A stretch of 64,000 nucleotides of DNA. Source: Hermatobates lingyangjiaoensis. Its lineage: Eukaryota > Arthropoda > Insecta > Hemiptera > Hermatobatidae. Positions 26,393 through 39,024 of the stretch are shown here, in pieces (the first letter of the stretch is position 1; each line of letters begins with the position of its first letter). The stretch spans positions 1 to 64,000 of the forward strand of contig JAPFBL010000943.1 in assembly GCA_026182355.1 (NCBI GenBank), in the 5' to 3' direction. Under the pieces are notes generated by a model. It did not search any database and was not told the DNA's origin. It was given only the letters and a program-made list of their open reading frames with translations. The position numbers and the translations under genes are program-made.

Positions 26393-26662
26393 GGTTTTCA
26401 ATAATCAACACAGGAGGAGGTTTCACACAGTGTTGCATGCAGAATTCTTCCTCTAAGCCACTGAATTACAAACTTAAAAACCACAATTTCATTTCTTTAA
26501 TTAATTTAGTTATATTAGTCGGTTCTGTTTAAATTTGTGTTCTGAACTAGAAATTTTTACCAGTGAGAGAAAATAAAACACAAAATTATAATATTAATAA
26601 TATATTTTCATCAAATTAAAAGTTACAATACATATGTAATCAGTTTTCATTTCCATACTAAT

Positions 26663-27764
26663 CTAACGAGATGGATGAATTTCACGATATTTAATAAGTT
26701 TGATGATATCAGGATCGATTTTACTAAAAAACAGTAGTACGTCGCCACGTTTGGTAACTTGCAAATGATTTCTCTTTTTAGTAAGAAGCGTTGTCACAGC
26801 GTTAAATCCACATTCACACAAATATGACAATATGAATGCTATCAAAAATCGTTCAACGATAGACCACAATCCAGGGTAAAACTGCGGAACAGGGTACGAA
26901 AGCAGCGATGACATTTTTTGTTCTTATTAAGTTCAAGTCAATCCTTGAAGTTGGAGATTCATATCATTATGCAATGTATAAAGGTCTATCAGGTATGCAA
27001 TATCCTTCTTTGAGGTTTTCGCGTAATTCTGTGACTTCGTTTTGCAAGACCTCGATAACAGAGTCAAAGAGATTGTAAAAACGAGTCAGACAACTTCTTT
27101 TTGATAGCCAACACACTTCTGTGTGAAAGATTAATCTGTTGAAATCTTCATCATTATCAACACAAAGCCGATTAATGATTCTGTCATTAAAAGAGTTGTT
27201 TCGGCGTTTATTGCCTGCTCTGATGACTTGTTGCAGATACAGCATGCAAATGCATGATACATTAAGCAGATTAGGTATTTTGTTTGTGAAGTATTATATG
27301 AAGCCTTTTTGACACCCCGTCATGGCTGGAGCACCATCTGTAGCAGCTGAAATAGTATTCTTCAAGGGAATTCCTTTTTCATCACATAACTTTTTCAGTG
27401 TTTTAAATACGATTTCTCCTTTCGTGTCTGTCTCTAAATTTCTAGCTAATAAAAGTACTTGATATAGTTTTTCATTTTCAATAAGTCTCAAGTAAGACAA
27501 CAACAATGCTTCATTATTCTGAGGTAAAATAGATAAACCAACAAAAGTGTCCACACAAATGAAGTTTAATTCAAAGCATTTTAAACAGTTGAGTTCACCA
27601 TCAGTTGCTTCATTAGTTGGTGAAGTGGACTCACCAAACTGAATTGAAAATTTACCAGTCTTTATATGATTGCACAATGACTTTTCACAAATAAAAATAT
27701 AAGTAAACTTTGGAGCTTTTGTATAACGATTTAAATACAGCAAGTAACGACAGAAATAAGACAA
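26663..27764 (-). mobile_element. hAT transposase relic, unit 3
   Basis: Same element as in unit 2, without the mariner. 27294-27764 encodes CNHIKTGKFSIQ, then KNTISAATDGAPAMTG, the hallmark TDGAPAMTG segment of this hAT group. 26967-27245 gives the VCWLSKRSCLTRFY region, and 26663-26914 the C-terminal region. About 100 bases at 27515-27615 are a foreign insert that contains the repeat also seen near 49370 and 57800. Not functional. Confidence 0.87.
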
Positions 27765-28389
27765 ACTCGTTTATCTCTTTCGACGCTCAATCGTACTGAG
27801 CAAGAATGGATGAACCAGACGATTTCTACAGGATTGCACAAGTAGCATTATTTCAGGTTAGCATTTAGTCGACAAAGTAAGTGTATTGTTCATCATATAC
27901 TGGTATCTATTGATGAAAATTAAAACTTTTTATTTTTGTAATAGTTTTGTACTTTACTAAGATACGATAATTTTTGATACTGCTGTACATGTTTTTGTGC
28001 TAAAAACTTATGTTGAGTCAAACAATAACCACACGTTTTTTATTGTTATCAATAGTCAATTATCAATAGATTGTGATTGCTTTTTATGCATTTCTCGAAA
28101 CCTAGATTTAGAGTAAATATATTTCGCTTTCATTGTGGATTGAACATAGGATCAATAATACAAATATATATCATTGTTACTTGATACTTAAATGTTGGAT
28201 TAATTTTAGTACACGTAGTTCCACGTAGTAGATATGTATTTGTACGTGCTATTATTGTTTCTTCATATATGTACGTACATTGCTACATAGCTTGTACTTA
28301 CAAATTTGCAAAGTAAAAATGAATTTATCTCATCATTGTTATTTCAAAATTACTATTATTGTACTAATTTATTAGAGCAAAACTATTTT

Positions 28390-29437
28390 TGTTGAATATC
28401 TTTCTCATTTATATAAAATAAGATTCTCATTATAAGATAATTAAAATTTTATATTTTGACTAGTAAATAATACTATTAACAATAATAACTTATTTAACTA
28501 CGGAAAATAAATTGATATTGTTTCGTTTTATAGATAAATAGCGGTAATTTTTCAAAGAGTTTTAGTTTATAATTTAGAAATGGTTCAAATAAAAACCGCC
28601 GCTAAGCCAGCGTTTTTATTATTTGTAATCATTAATATTTATAATATATAGAAATAGTAAACGATGTTTACAATAAGTGAACTGTTTCGGCTTACTATAC
28701 TATTTGACACTGGACAGTAATGAGATAATTGTAAAAACAGTTTTCTAACACAACTTTTTGAACAATAATTATATACATATTTCCATTTTATACAAATATG
28801 GTGACTCTTACATCAGTAATTTCTTATAAAATGCTAGTAAAATATTGTAATATGCACCTATGTTAAAAACAAGAAAGAAAGTAAAGAAAACTTCCATTTA
28901 TGTTAGTTTACGTATGTATAATATTTTAAAACTCTGCATGATAGTTTTTTTCCTAATGTTAAAAATAATTTCTGGTGCAACGTTATTAAACTAGTTTTTT
29001 AACTATCATCGATCATGTTGCTTTATCCGCAGAAACTGTTACAAGTTGATTGCGTACAGTGTGTGGGCTATGCCATCATAGAAATAGACGTTCTCATGAC
29101 TCAATTCTATATTTTGTCATCATTGTGGTCAGGTAACAGACTGTATCAAAACACCACCTTTCAGTGGGATCTTTGTGTTGCTTTTGTTATACGTCATATT
29201 CAAATCATATATATATATATATGATGCAATTCGATGTAAATTCATATAAATATTGGGTCAAGAAAACAAATCATGATGAGTATATATATATAAATCTATA
29301 TTTATTTATCGAAAATAAAGTTTATATAGACGCAGTTAATGAGGTTCAAATTAAACTCTCATTGCCAACGTTTTAATTTTTATTAAAACCTTTTTTAATA
29401 GACAGTAGTATAATCATTGAAACAGAAAAACTAAATA
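28390..29437. other. spacer between units 3 and 4
   Basis: 28810-29060 repeats the 2900-3120 block. 29356-29410 has the AATTTTTATTAAAAC stem-loop repeat also at 12470 and 35235. No gene seen. Confidence 0.6.
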
Positions 29438-30043
29438 CAGTGGTACCTCAGGATACGAGTGCTCCAATATACGAGTTATTTGAGATACGAGGAACAGCAA
29501 TTGTAGTATCAGGTCATTTATAAATTCATTAACTGTGCAATATGTTATAGTGTGGTATTTACTCGTGTATTAAGTTTCCACGTAGAAAAGTTTATTACAA
29601 GAAACTAAACAATGCGTTTCGAACACTTGATGTTCTTCTTCAGGTTACATCTAGAAAATATATATATAAGCATTATGAGCTTTGATAACATAGCGGGAGA
29701 ATTAATTAAAATGAATACATCTGACACTATTGAGTGATAACGGGAATAATATTGAAATGGCTTAAATTGATCCTTAACTTAAAACTACATACTGAGATAC
29801 GTATAAATTAGACATGTACAATTACATGTCCAGTTCATGTAGAATGTATAAATTAGACATTATACATTTTTCTTATTCAAAATCATGTAACAAAAAAATT
29901 CGGGGTAAGTATTTTTGGAGCTGGAGTGGATTAATGACATTTCAGTTGATTTGAAATAGGGGGAAATTGCTTTGAGATACGAGGAAATTGACTTACGAGC
30001 AAGGTTACGGAACGAATTAAACTCGTATCCCGAGGTACCACTA
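29438..30043. mobile_element. pogo/Tigger-like non-autonomous element
   Basis: Ends read CAGTGGTACCTCAGGATACG and, inverted, AGTGGTACCTCGGGATACG, with TA on each side (29436-29437, 30044-30045). No transposase is seen. Its middle (about 29560-29680) holds a piece of the hammerhead-like repeat family (minus core near 29610-29636). Units 2 and 5 have the uninterrupted site (12538-12550 and 35295-35310). Confidence 0.85.
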
Positions 30044-30811
30044 TATTACATTACAATTTAATATACTTATTTATTATGTTACAATGTTTTATTCTTCTTC
30101 CTATTAACTTCAATTTTGTTTCTATTTCCTGGTCGATACATTTAACTATATATATAAATATCTATTCGATATTTCGACATTCGTCATTATCAGGAAGAAG
30201 AGTACGAAGTACTGGTGATGAGAAGGAAACCAAAACTCAATATGCAGTAATAATCTATATATCTAAACTATATTGACAAAAAGGACACACAGAAATGAAG
30301 CAGGAACTCACGGGTATATATTGACGGCCTCGTCAAACCAAAAATAGAGAGTGTACGTGTGTGCTTTTAAAATTTTCTAGGTTTCTTTTTCTACATTGTA
30401 CTCTGCTTGTTCCATTCGAGTCGTATTTTTAACGAATAAGTATATATGCATATAAATATATTTACAAAAATAGACCTTTTAGCCATTGATATTTTGTGTA
30501 GGTATGTTGTAGTATGAAGGGTTGGCCGTTACATTTCATAGTCAATGTTCAGCTGAGAAATGACAGGGTGTCAGCAAACGAAAGAACCCTGTCCTTCGGC
30601 TGTATAATAAAAGTACTAGTTACAACTCCTTTAAGACATAATAGTTTGGAGACAAAAAGGAAATTTACAGAAATAAAAATAACACCAATTAATTATCAAA
30701 CAAGTTTTATTTCAAGATTAGACAATGATAAAGCAAGTATTTCCTACAGATAAAATTTCAATACAAACACTTCCTGTTGTCCAGTCGCATTCATTTCACA
30801 GTGTTCAAGTA

Positions 30812-33676
30812 TCAGAGACTCTTCATATGTTGGTTCTGCATATGCCTTGTAAAACTATTTCTATAATTAGTTTTAAATGAACAATAAAAACAACAAAACT
30901 CAACCTTTTGACCTTTATGAATTCGCATCACATGAGATCTTAATGCTCCCTCAGACGATGTTCGAAAACTGCAGTCACGACATTTATGTATTCCATATCG
31001 ATGTTTACACTCTATATGCTTTATAAGACTAACTTTATGATTTGTTTTAAATGAACAATAAAAACAAGAAATATATTCTTTTTGATTGTTGTGATATCGC
31101 AAAATATGAGATCTCAAAAGTTTCTTAGACGATGTTTGAAGACTGCAGTTCTCACATTTATATATTCCATATCGATGTTTACTCTCTATATGAATTCGCA
31201 GATTGTGTTTCCGGACACTCTTGAAAGGACACAAAGCACAGTAATAAGTTATTTCAAATGGATTATGAGCAGTGTAAACATGTTGCTGAAACATTTCACT
31301 ATTTTTACAAACTTTTTTGCATAGGCAACACTGAAACTCTGATTGATTCCTATGTTTTAAATTCAAATGTCTGAAATATACATCTTTTCTGTTACTCGAA
31401 TAACTACAAATAGAACAACTGAAAATGATTTTGGAAGAGTGCTCCCATTTCCTGTGCTTGTTCAGTTGATGTTGAAATTTAAATTCTTTGTTACATGACT
31501 TGCAGGTATATTTATACACCAACTTAGAATGTTTAGAAAGTTCATGACTCAAAAGACATCGATTCGTCATTGCTTCATAAGAACAATGCTTATACTTAAA
31601 ACGTCTTCGAGAATGCTTATATTTAATATGAACAGATAGGTATTCCTTGTTAGTCGTCGAATAGCTACATAAACTACATTTAAATAAATCTTTACTCGTA
31701 TTATGGACAATCCTCATATGCCGAGACATATAACCAGCAGATTATATAGAACCGCACACATGACATGCTTCTTTAATGTGAACATTTAATCTATGCCGTT
31801 CTAATAAACACTTGATGGCTGCACTATAATCGCACTCTTGACAGCGAAAGACACTACCCCCTAGAGGATGACAACGACGTATGTGACATTGTAAGTAATG
31901 AATACTGGGGAATACCTTATTAGCACAAAAGCCACACTGTAGTCGACGTTGACTGTGACGGGCTTCATAATGTCTTGTCATTTCCGTTGTCCATTGGCGA
32001 CTATAATCACACTTATTACATTTTAACATTCTTTCGTTTCCTGATAAAGTCACTTTAGCAATATTATCTATAGACTTTTCAGATATTTTGGGGAAACACC
32101 CTACATATCTGGAAAACTTCATCATATGATGCTGCCATTCACATTCTTCAGTAAACCGCTGATGGCAGCAGTAGCACTGATACACATCTTCAGTGGCATT
32201 AGCATTCCTGATGTATGTAAATGTCTTTCTAGTTTCCCCAACTCTCCTCAGTATTACTGAAGAACCATCCTTATCATTAGTACTATATCGACATATATTT
32301 TCGTCACTACAAGGCAATGTAGTTCTAAAATCATTCTCGAACACAGCTTTTTCTGTTCGTTCTTGCAAAGTCTCAAACCCACCACTGCTATCTTCTGTTT
32401 TCACATACAAGCTGACAGTATTGCAACAGTCACTACTCGTTATGACATCACTGACTTCTTCTTTTATATTGGAATATACAGTATCGTCCTGTTCATACTT
32501 TATAACATCTTCTGATTTTGAGTCTAGTCTACTGATCTGGTAACTATCACAATTGGTTACCTCATTATCCTCTTCTGTCTTTATGTTGATGCATAATGTA
32601 TTAGCTATGTTATCCCTGCTGACATCATCGTCGTTACTTCTTGCTCTTCTTTTGCCGTTAGCTATGTTCTGATCAGTAACTTTTTTGAATTCATTACAGT
32701 CAAGTTCTTCGTGTCCACTGAGGTTCTGCACTTTCATTAGGATATCACTACTACTGATAGACTTTGATTTCACAATGTCAACGAGTTTGATTTGAACTTC
32801 CTTTAGTCTTCTAGCATGCATTCTCCAGTCTTCACCTGGAAATCAACACTCAACATTAAACAACTCATACTAACATCATGTGTCTTCTTATTATATATGT
32901 CCACAAGTTTTCATAACTGTAATTTCAGACAATACATAAGAATAGAATTTTATGTAATTTAACCTGCCTTAATAGGATTTAAATCTTAAATTCAATGATC
33001 AATAATAATTATTTAATGTGATCTTAGAACTATAGTAAATAATAACTCATGTATTTTCCTATGAACTATTTGTCTAAAAGATTAGAGCAGTCATCGTCAG
33101 CGCATATATGACATTGTCCGTTATGAGGAACACCAGTATTTCGTCTTCTCTAAATAATAGTGTCAGATTGATCAATAATTATTTATTGCTCTGTGTATAA
33201 GTGTATATACACACCCTGTGCATATTGGGTGTAATCACAATTAGTAAACTGCATATTACGTATTATTTAAACAGATAACTCAAAATAAAAGTTCACCTGA
33301 ACGTAGAATATTATAAGGATCTTCCTCAACTTTAATTTCGCTCAGCAAGTCGCATTCTTCTGGAAGGAAAAATTCATTACACTTTTTTTCAAAATTTACG
33401 AAAAATCAAAAGGCTGATAATTACAGTTGTATTTAAAAAATAAAAACATTTTTTATTATGCCATTAGGGAAACTTATTTCTGAGAAGAGAAATTACAAAT
33501 TCTATCAGTGGAAATTTAATTCACTATCCCTATCAGAGTAGAAAAAGCAGGTATTTGCATCACATTCAAGCAGGATTGAACAGATAATGTGATTTTTATT
33601 ATGAATCTAACAATTCCAAAATTCATTTCAAAGTCAAAAACACTTTACCTTGTTTAATCTTGGAATTTCCAAACAT
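30812..33676 (-). pseudogene. multi-C2H2 zinc-finger gene, copy 4, single in-frame nonsense codon
   Basis: Exon 1 33649-33676 (MFGNSKIKQ), exon 2 33297-33359, exon 3 30812-32835, with all splice sites kept. The large exon is in one frame from 32821 to 30812 except for TAA at 31742-31744, where paralogues have TTA (Leu) in the CGSILSAG segment of a finger. A change of one base (plus position 31743, A to T) explains it. As it stands the gene would make a product with about four fingers, or a separate C-terminal product if translation restarted at the Met at 31729. The acidic block is single copy. This is a young pseudogene, a truncated gene, or a sequencing error. Confidence 0.8.
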
Positions 33677-34018
33677 GATTTTCAATAAACAACACAGGAG
33701 GAGGTTTCACACAGTGTTGCATGTTGAATTATTCCTCTAAGCCACTGATTATCAAACATTTCTTTTACCGCCCAATTTGCAAATCAATTATCTTTCAACA
33801 CACCCCCATTTTTATACACCTCTAAAACTTAAAAACCACAATTTCATGTCTTTAATTAATTTAGTTATGTTAGTGGGTTCTGTTTAAAATTGCGTTTAAA
33901 CTAGAAATTTTTACCAGTGAGAGCAAATAAAACACAACTTTATAATATAAATAATATATTTCCATCAAACTAAAAGTAATAATAAAATTATGTAATCAGT
34001 TTTCGTTCGCATACTAAT

Positions 34019-34395
34019 CTAACGAGATGGATGAATTTCATGATATTTAATAAGTTTGTTGATATCAGGTTCGATTTTACTCAAAAACAGTCGTACGTCG
34101 CCACGTTTGGTATCTTGTAAATGATTTCTCTTTTTAGTAAGCAGCGTTGTCACAGCACTAAATCCACATTCACACAAATATGACAATATGAATGCTATCA
34201 AAAATCGTTCAACGATAGACCAAAATCCACGGTACAACTGTGTAACAGGGTACGAAAGCAGCGACGACATTTTTTGTTTTTATTAAGTTCAAGTCAATTC
34301 TTGAAGTTGGAGATTCATATCATTAAGCAATGTATAAAGGTCTATCAGGTATTCAATATCATTCTTTGAAGTTTTCGCGTAATTCTGAGACTTCG
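34019..34395 (-). mobile_element. hAT transposase C-terminal relic, unit 4
   Basis: Only the C-terminal dimerisation region is left (SYLCECGFSAVTTLLTKKRN at the core, then LSKIEPDINKL). It ends abruptly near 34395, where shared spacer sequence begins, so the rest of the element has been deleted in this unit. Confidence 0.85.
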
Positions 34396-35138
34396 TATGA
34401 AATCGTATGAAAGATCTATGTTAAGTATTTTAAGTTGTTATAAAATGATAAAAGGTAAAAATATAAACTAATTATGCGTTATTGTGAAGTAGGTGGGTTT
34501 TAACTTTAGTGAAATTTAGAATACTATATAAAGTAATAAAATTACATCAACACCCCCCATTTTTTCTGGGCCCCTGAACGCCCCCCTCTATGTTTCAAAC
34601 ACCCACTTTGAGAAAAACTGCACTAAGCCTACACCAAGTTCTGTAATTTTTTACTACTAATGATTATAAACATACTGTTCTTACTTTTGTATATTTTTGG
34701 AATGCGTATTTGATTAATTGTTTTAATGCTAGTCAAATGTAGGTAAAATAAATATATCATCCAGTGGTTATATCTGACTTGTTTCTACTTGTAATAACTC
34801 CTGGTAATTAATATAATTATTTATCTTTATTATTTCTGATTCTTAATTCTATTTTCGGACTTCAATATGTAATGAATATATAAGGAATGTGAACGACATG
34901 TATAGCTTATTGAGAAAGGTAGTAACATCCTTTTATTCAGATATATATATTTTTAAATTATAACAAAGCCATCATAGAAATAGACGTTCTCATGACACAA
35001 TTCTATATTTTGTTATCATTGTGGTCAGGTGACAGACTGTATCAAAACACTACCTTTCAGTGTGATATTTCGTCTCCTAAAGAGGTCAGACGAATGTCGA
35101 TAGATGCTATATTCAATGTTATACGTTATATTCAATTC

Positions 35139-35174
<36 letters not shown>

Positions 35175-35357
35175 AAAATTAAAGATTATACAAACGCACT
35201 TAGTTCTTCAGGGTCAACCTAATCTCTCATTGCCAACGTTTTAATTTTTATTAAAACCTTTTTTAATAGGCAGTAGTATAAACATTCAACCATAAAACTA
35301 AGTATTACATTACAATTTAATATACTTATTTATTCTAGTACAGTTTTTTATTCTTTA
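34396..35357. other. spacer between units 4 and 5
   Basis: Starts directly after the truncated hAT with sequence homologous to 3140-3370 and 11430-11660. (AT)n followed by (GT)n at 35138-35174. No gene seen. Confidence 0.6.
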
Positions 35358-37200
35358 CACAAAAATGGGCCCCATAGAGAAGAAGATCCCTATTGTTTGG
35401 GAAGTATTATGCATGATTGGAAAGTCAGTTTTTTTGCCAAAAACCGTTTTTTTTTAACATTCATTTCTCCTAAACTGATAACCCTAGAGTTTTGAAATTT
35501 TGACATTATCTTTTAGAATACAAATGGAACAAACGAAAATTATATTCAGAATTTTAAAACAACGGGAAATATTTTTTTTTTCAATAAAATGTAAAAATTT
35601 TGACTTATAATTCAATCTCAAAGCTTGTGAGAGCGATACAAGCCATACTGTTTGACGGACAAAAATGAAACTATGCCTATAAATAGAACATTATGTGAAG
35701 AATGAGTTAAGATATTTTTTTTCAATATTACATTCGCTAATGGGTCGTTACAGTACGACTTCTCTTTTCAGAAAATGTTTTTTTAACGCTAAACGGCTGA
35801 TTAAAAAATAATGAAAATTTGACCAAAAATGAAACAAAAAATTAGCATTTCACAAAAAAAAAAATCATGAAGTTTCAATTATGGGAAACAGCAATAACGC
35901 TATAAAAACTGTTTGTTTATCCTAGACTAAGGAATCACCTGCTATACTTGTCGAATTTTTTGTATTTTTTTACATTGTTTACATTGACTTAGAAATTTTT
36001 TGAGCGAATCCACTGAGATAAAATTGATGTTTCTAATGGAAAAATGTAAATATTATTGACTTATAAGAGATGTAAGAGGAATAATTGTGCAGATAAATGA
36101 TAACACTAATTAAAAAAAAATCGTATATATGTTACTATTTACTATTTCGCATATATGGCAGTTACTATTTCGTTTCAAGAAATGTTCACATTGGTTTTTC
36201 AAAAATGATATTACTGCTGTAGTTATACTAATGAAATTATTTGCAAATAATAAATTATTTGTGATGTACAAAAATAAGCTTATAAATTGATATGTCCTTC
36301 AATCACTATCTGTACTACCTCACGAATGCTGTACTAGGAAAACTGTTTGTTTATCCTAGACTAAGGAATCACCTGCTATACTTGTCGAATTTTTTATATT
36401 TTTTTACATTGTTTACATTGACTTAGAAAATTTTTGAGCGATTCCACTGAGATAAAATTGATATTTATAAAGGAACAATTTAAATTGTTTATTGACTTAT
36501 ATGAGATGAAAGAGGAATAATATTGTGCAGGAAAATGATAACACTCACTCCGAAAAAATTCGTATATATGTTATTTGACAAAGGGGAAGGAAAATGATCT
36601 TATTAAATACTAAGAAGCCATAAAATTCCCAGTATAATAATTCTAGAAAAGACCGAAAATGTAAAAGATAATTCAAAATTGAAATCTTTCGTTTAGAGAT
36701 TAATAAATGTAATTATCGTACTAATTTAATTATAATTCATCTTAAAGAAACATTTTTTCTTCGATTTTTATGATGTTTTTCAGAGAAAGTAAGGGTATTT
36801 TCCCGTTTAAAATTTGAGAATTTTACTTTAATATTCAATGTAGAAGGATGTCAAGAAAACGATGTAAGAAATCCACTGGCTTTTTGAACAAAAGCCATGT
36901 TCTCTTGTAGGAGAATATTTCGTTTCAAGAAATGTTCACTTTGGTTTTTCAAAAATGTTATTACTGCTGTAGTTATACTAATGAAATTATTTGCATCAGC
37001 TGTGTGATGTACCAAAAATAAGGTTATATATTGATATATCCTTCAATCACTATCAGTACTACCTCAGGAATGAAAGACTAATAATCATATCCCATTTAGA
37101 CGTTTGCATTATGCTTAAATTAGACGTTTGTGTAATATACTCAAGAATTGTGATATTAAGTTACTTATAGTAAAGTTGAGTGTAGGCTACTCCAGTTTTT
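35358..37200. repeat. dispersed repeat of unknown class, copy A, with internal tandem duplication
   Basis: No coding potential recognised. A stretch containing CCTAGACTAAGGAATCACCT occurs twice, near 35920 and 36355 (period about 435), and another containing CAAGAAATGTTCAC occurs near 36175 and 36922. The whole segment recurs in inverted orientation at 43970-46940. It was inserted in unit 5, together with the Penelope-like element, relative to the other units. Confidence 0.7.
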
Positions 37201-37239
37201 TAATGTTCTAACTCAATCAACATTGTTTTTTATATGGCT

Positions 37240-38305
37240 GCCTGAAATTTTTTCAATTAATGGGCTTAAAACACTTACTAAACATTTGGACAAGCCATAT
37301 GATGCCGAACCAACCGAACTCACAATCAAACGTATTGGATAATTATCTTTATGTGTCTTGATCAACCCGTACATATATGGCAAAAAAGGGGATTTTGATA
37401 TAAATTTAGTAATAAGTTCGGGTTGATTTTTTTAAGATAGTTTTAATTTTTTTATTAAAAGAACTATTAACCCTTTCCAAAGGATTAGACCTTAACTTTG
37501 TATACACTTTCATTTTTTAACATATTGTCTATTTTATGGACGTAATCTATTTTATTTAATTTTACTGTTACTTTAGATTTATCGGCTTTAGTGATTTTTA
37601 TGGTATTATCTTCTTACAGCTTAAAATAAGCATAGGAACATTAACAACATCAGTTTTTTAAGAAACACCGTATACCATGCCCTTTAAAATATTTAAATTA
37701 TCGATATCTATATTATTTAACTTTTCAGCTTTAGAAAAACCCTTAGCCACCTGAACATAATTTAAATTATTACTTTTAGGAACAAAATTTAAACCATATC
37801 CTAATGCTGCTACTGCATTATTATCTAATATTCTGTCTGATAAATTAAGAACTAATTATTTATTTCTATTCCAAGAGCTATTGTCAATTAAGCTCTGAAG
37901 TTTTTTATTATGTACTTTAGAAAAATTTTTACATACCTTTCTAAGTTGCCAATAAATATAATCAAATACTACTTTCCTCCAATCAGAAGGGATGAGCTGA
38001 TTAAGATGAGTTTTGATACGCACCGAATCACCAAAAGCTAATTTCACACCATTCCGGCACAAAAAAATGTTTTTTTTTGCAACAAAGAATGAAAATTATC
38101 AAAAGGGCCTTCACAAATATTTAGGAAACATTTAGGAATAAGAGATTTAAGTGTTACCTTTTCACTTAACATATCATTTAAAAATTTTAATTTTGGTTTT
38201 AATTTATGGCCCTTTGTCAAGCTAGACAAACAATTTTTCACTACAGGGACGAAGAAAGGAAAAAGATGACAGAAATACGAGTAGGTATCGATCATGGTTT
38301 CCATC
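37240..38305 (-). mobile_element. Penelope-like retroelement, 5' part including start of reverse transcriptase
   Basis: The minus strand encodes, in pieces, an N-terminal region (38044-38304), an SDWRKVVFDYIYWQLRKVC segment (37856-38062), a VLNLSDRILDNNAVAALG segment (about 37770-37850), and the reverse-transcriptase entry YGLIKTHKDNYPIRLIVSSV followed by YGLSKCL (about 37250-37420). This order and these motifs are those of Penelope-like elements. It stops inside the reverse transcriptase and is not active. A large palindrome abuts its start. Confidence 0.82.
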
Positions 38306-38395
38306 GATAAAAATATTAACTATATATATATATATAATATAGTTAATATTTTTATTGATGAAAACCATGTTCGATACCTACTCGTATTTCTGTTA
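38270..38395. repeat. long palindrome at the start of the Penelope-like element
   Basis: The left arm contains ATACGAGTAGGTATCGATCA and the right arm its near-exact complement, TTCGATACCTACTCGTAT; arms are about 55 bases around an AT-rich centre near 38332. The left arm covers the beginning of the element's first coding segment, so the right arm is an inverted copy of it. This is typical of inverted, 5'-joined Penelope-like copies. Confidence 0.85.
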
Positions 38396-39024
38396 TATAT
38401 ACATTTGAGTTTATATATGTATATATCTACTCGATATTTGTCATTATCAGGAAGAACAGTACGAAGTACTGGTGATGAGAAAGAAACCAAAACTCAATAA
38501 GAAGTAATCCTCTATATATCTAAACTATATTGACAAAAAGGACACACAGATATGAAGCAGGAACTCACTGGTATATATTGATAATTTTTCTAGGTTTCTT
38601 TTTCTACATTGTACTCTGCTTGTTCCTTTCGTGTCGTATTTTCAACGAATAAGTATATATGCATATAAATATATTTACAAAAATAGACCTTTATCCCATT
38701 GATTTTCTTTCTAGGTATGTTGGAGTATGGAGGGCTAGCGGTATCATTTCATAGTCAATGTTCAGCTGAGAAATGACAGGGTGTCATCAAAAGAAAGAAC
38801 CCTGTCCTTCGGCTGTATAATAAAAGTACTAGTTACAACTTCTTTAAGACATTATAGTTTGGAGACAAAAAGGAAATTTACAGAAATAAAATTAACACCA
38901 ATTAATAACCAAATAAGTTTTATTTCAAGATTAGACAATGATAATGCAAGTATTTCCTACGTATAACATTTCAATACAAGCACTTCCTGTTGTCTAGTCG
39001 TATTCATTTCACAGTGTTCAAGTA

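Noticed and set aside
32193..32543. Plus-strand ORFs over the zinc-finger exons (also 24497, 14862, 40580, 6025)
   Set aside because: They recur at the same place in each copy because they are the complement of the conserved coding strand.
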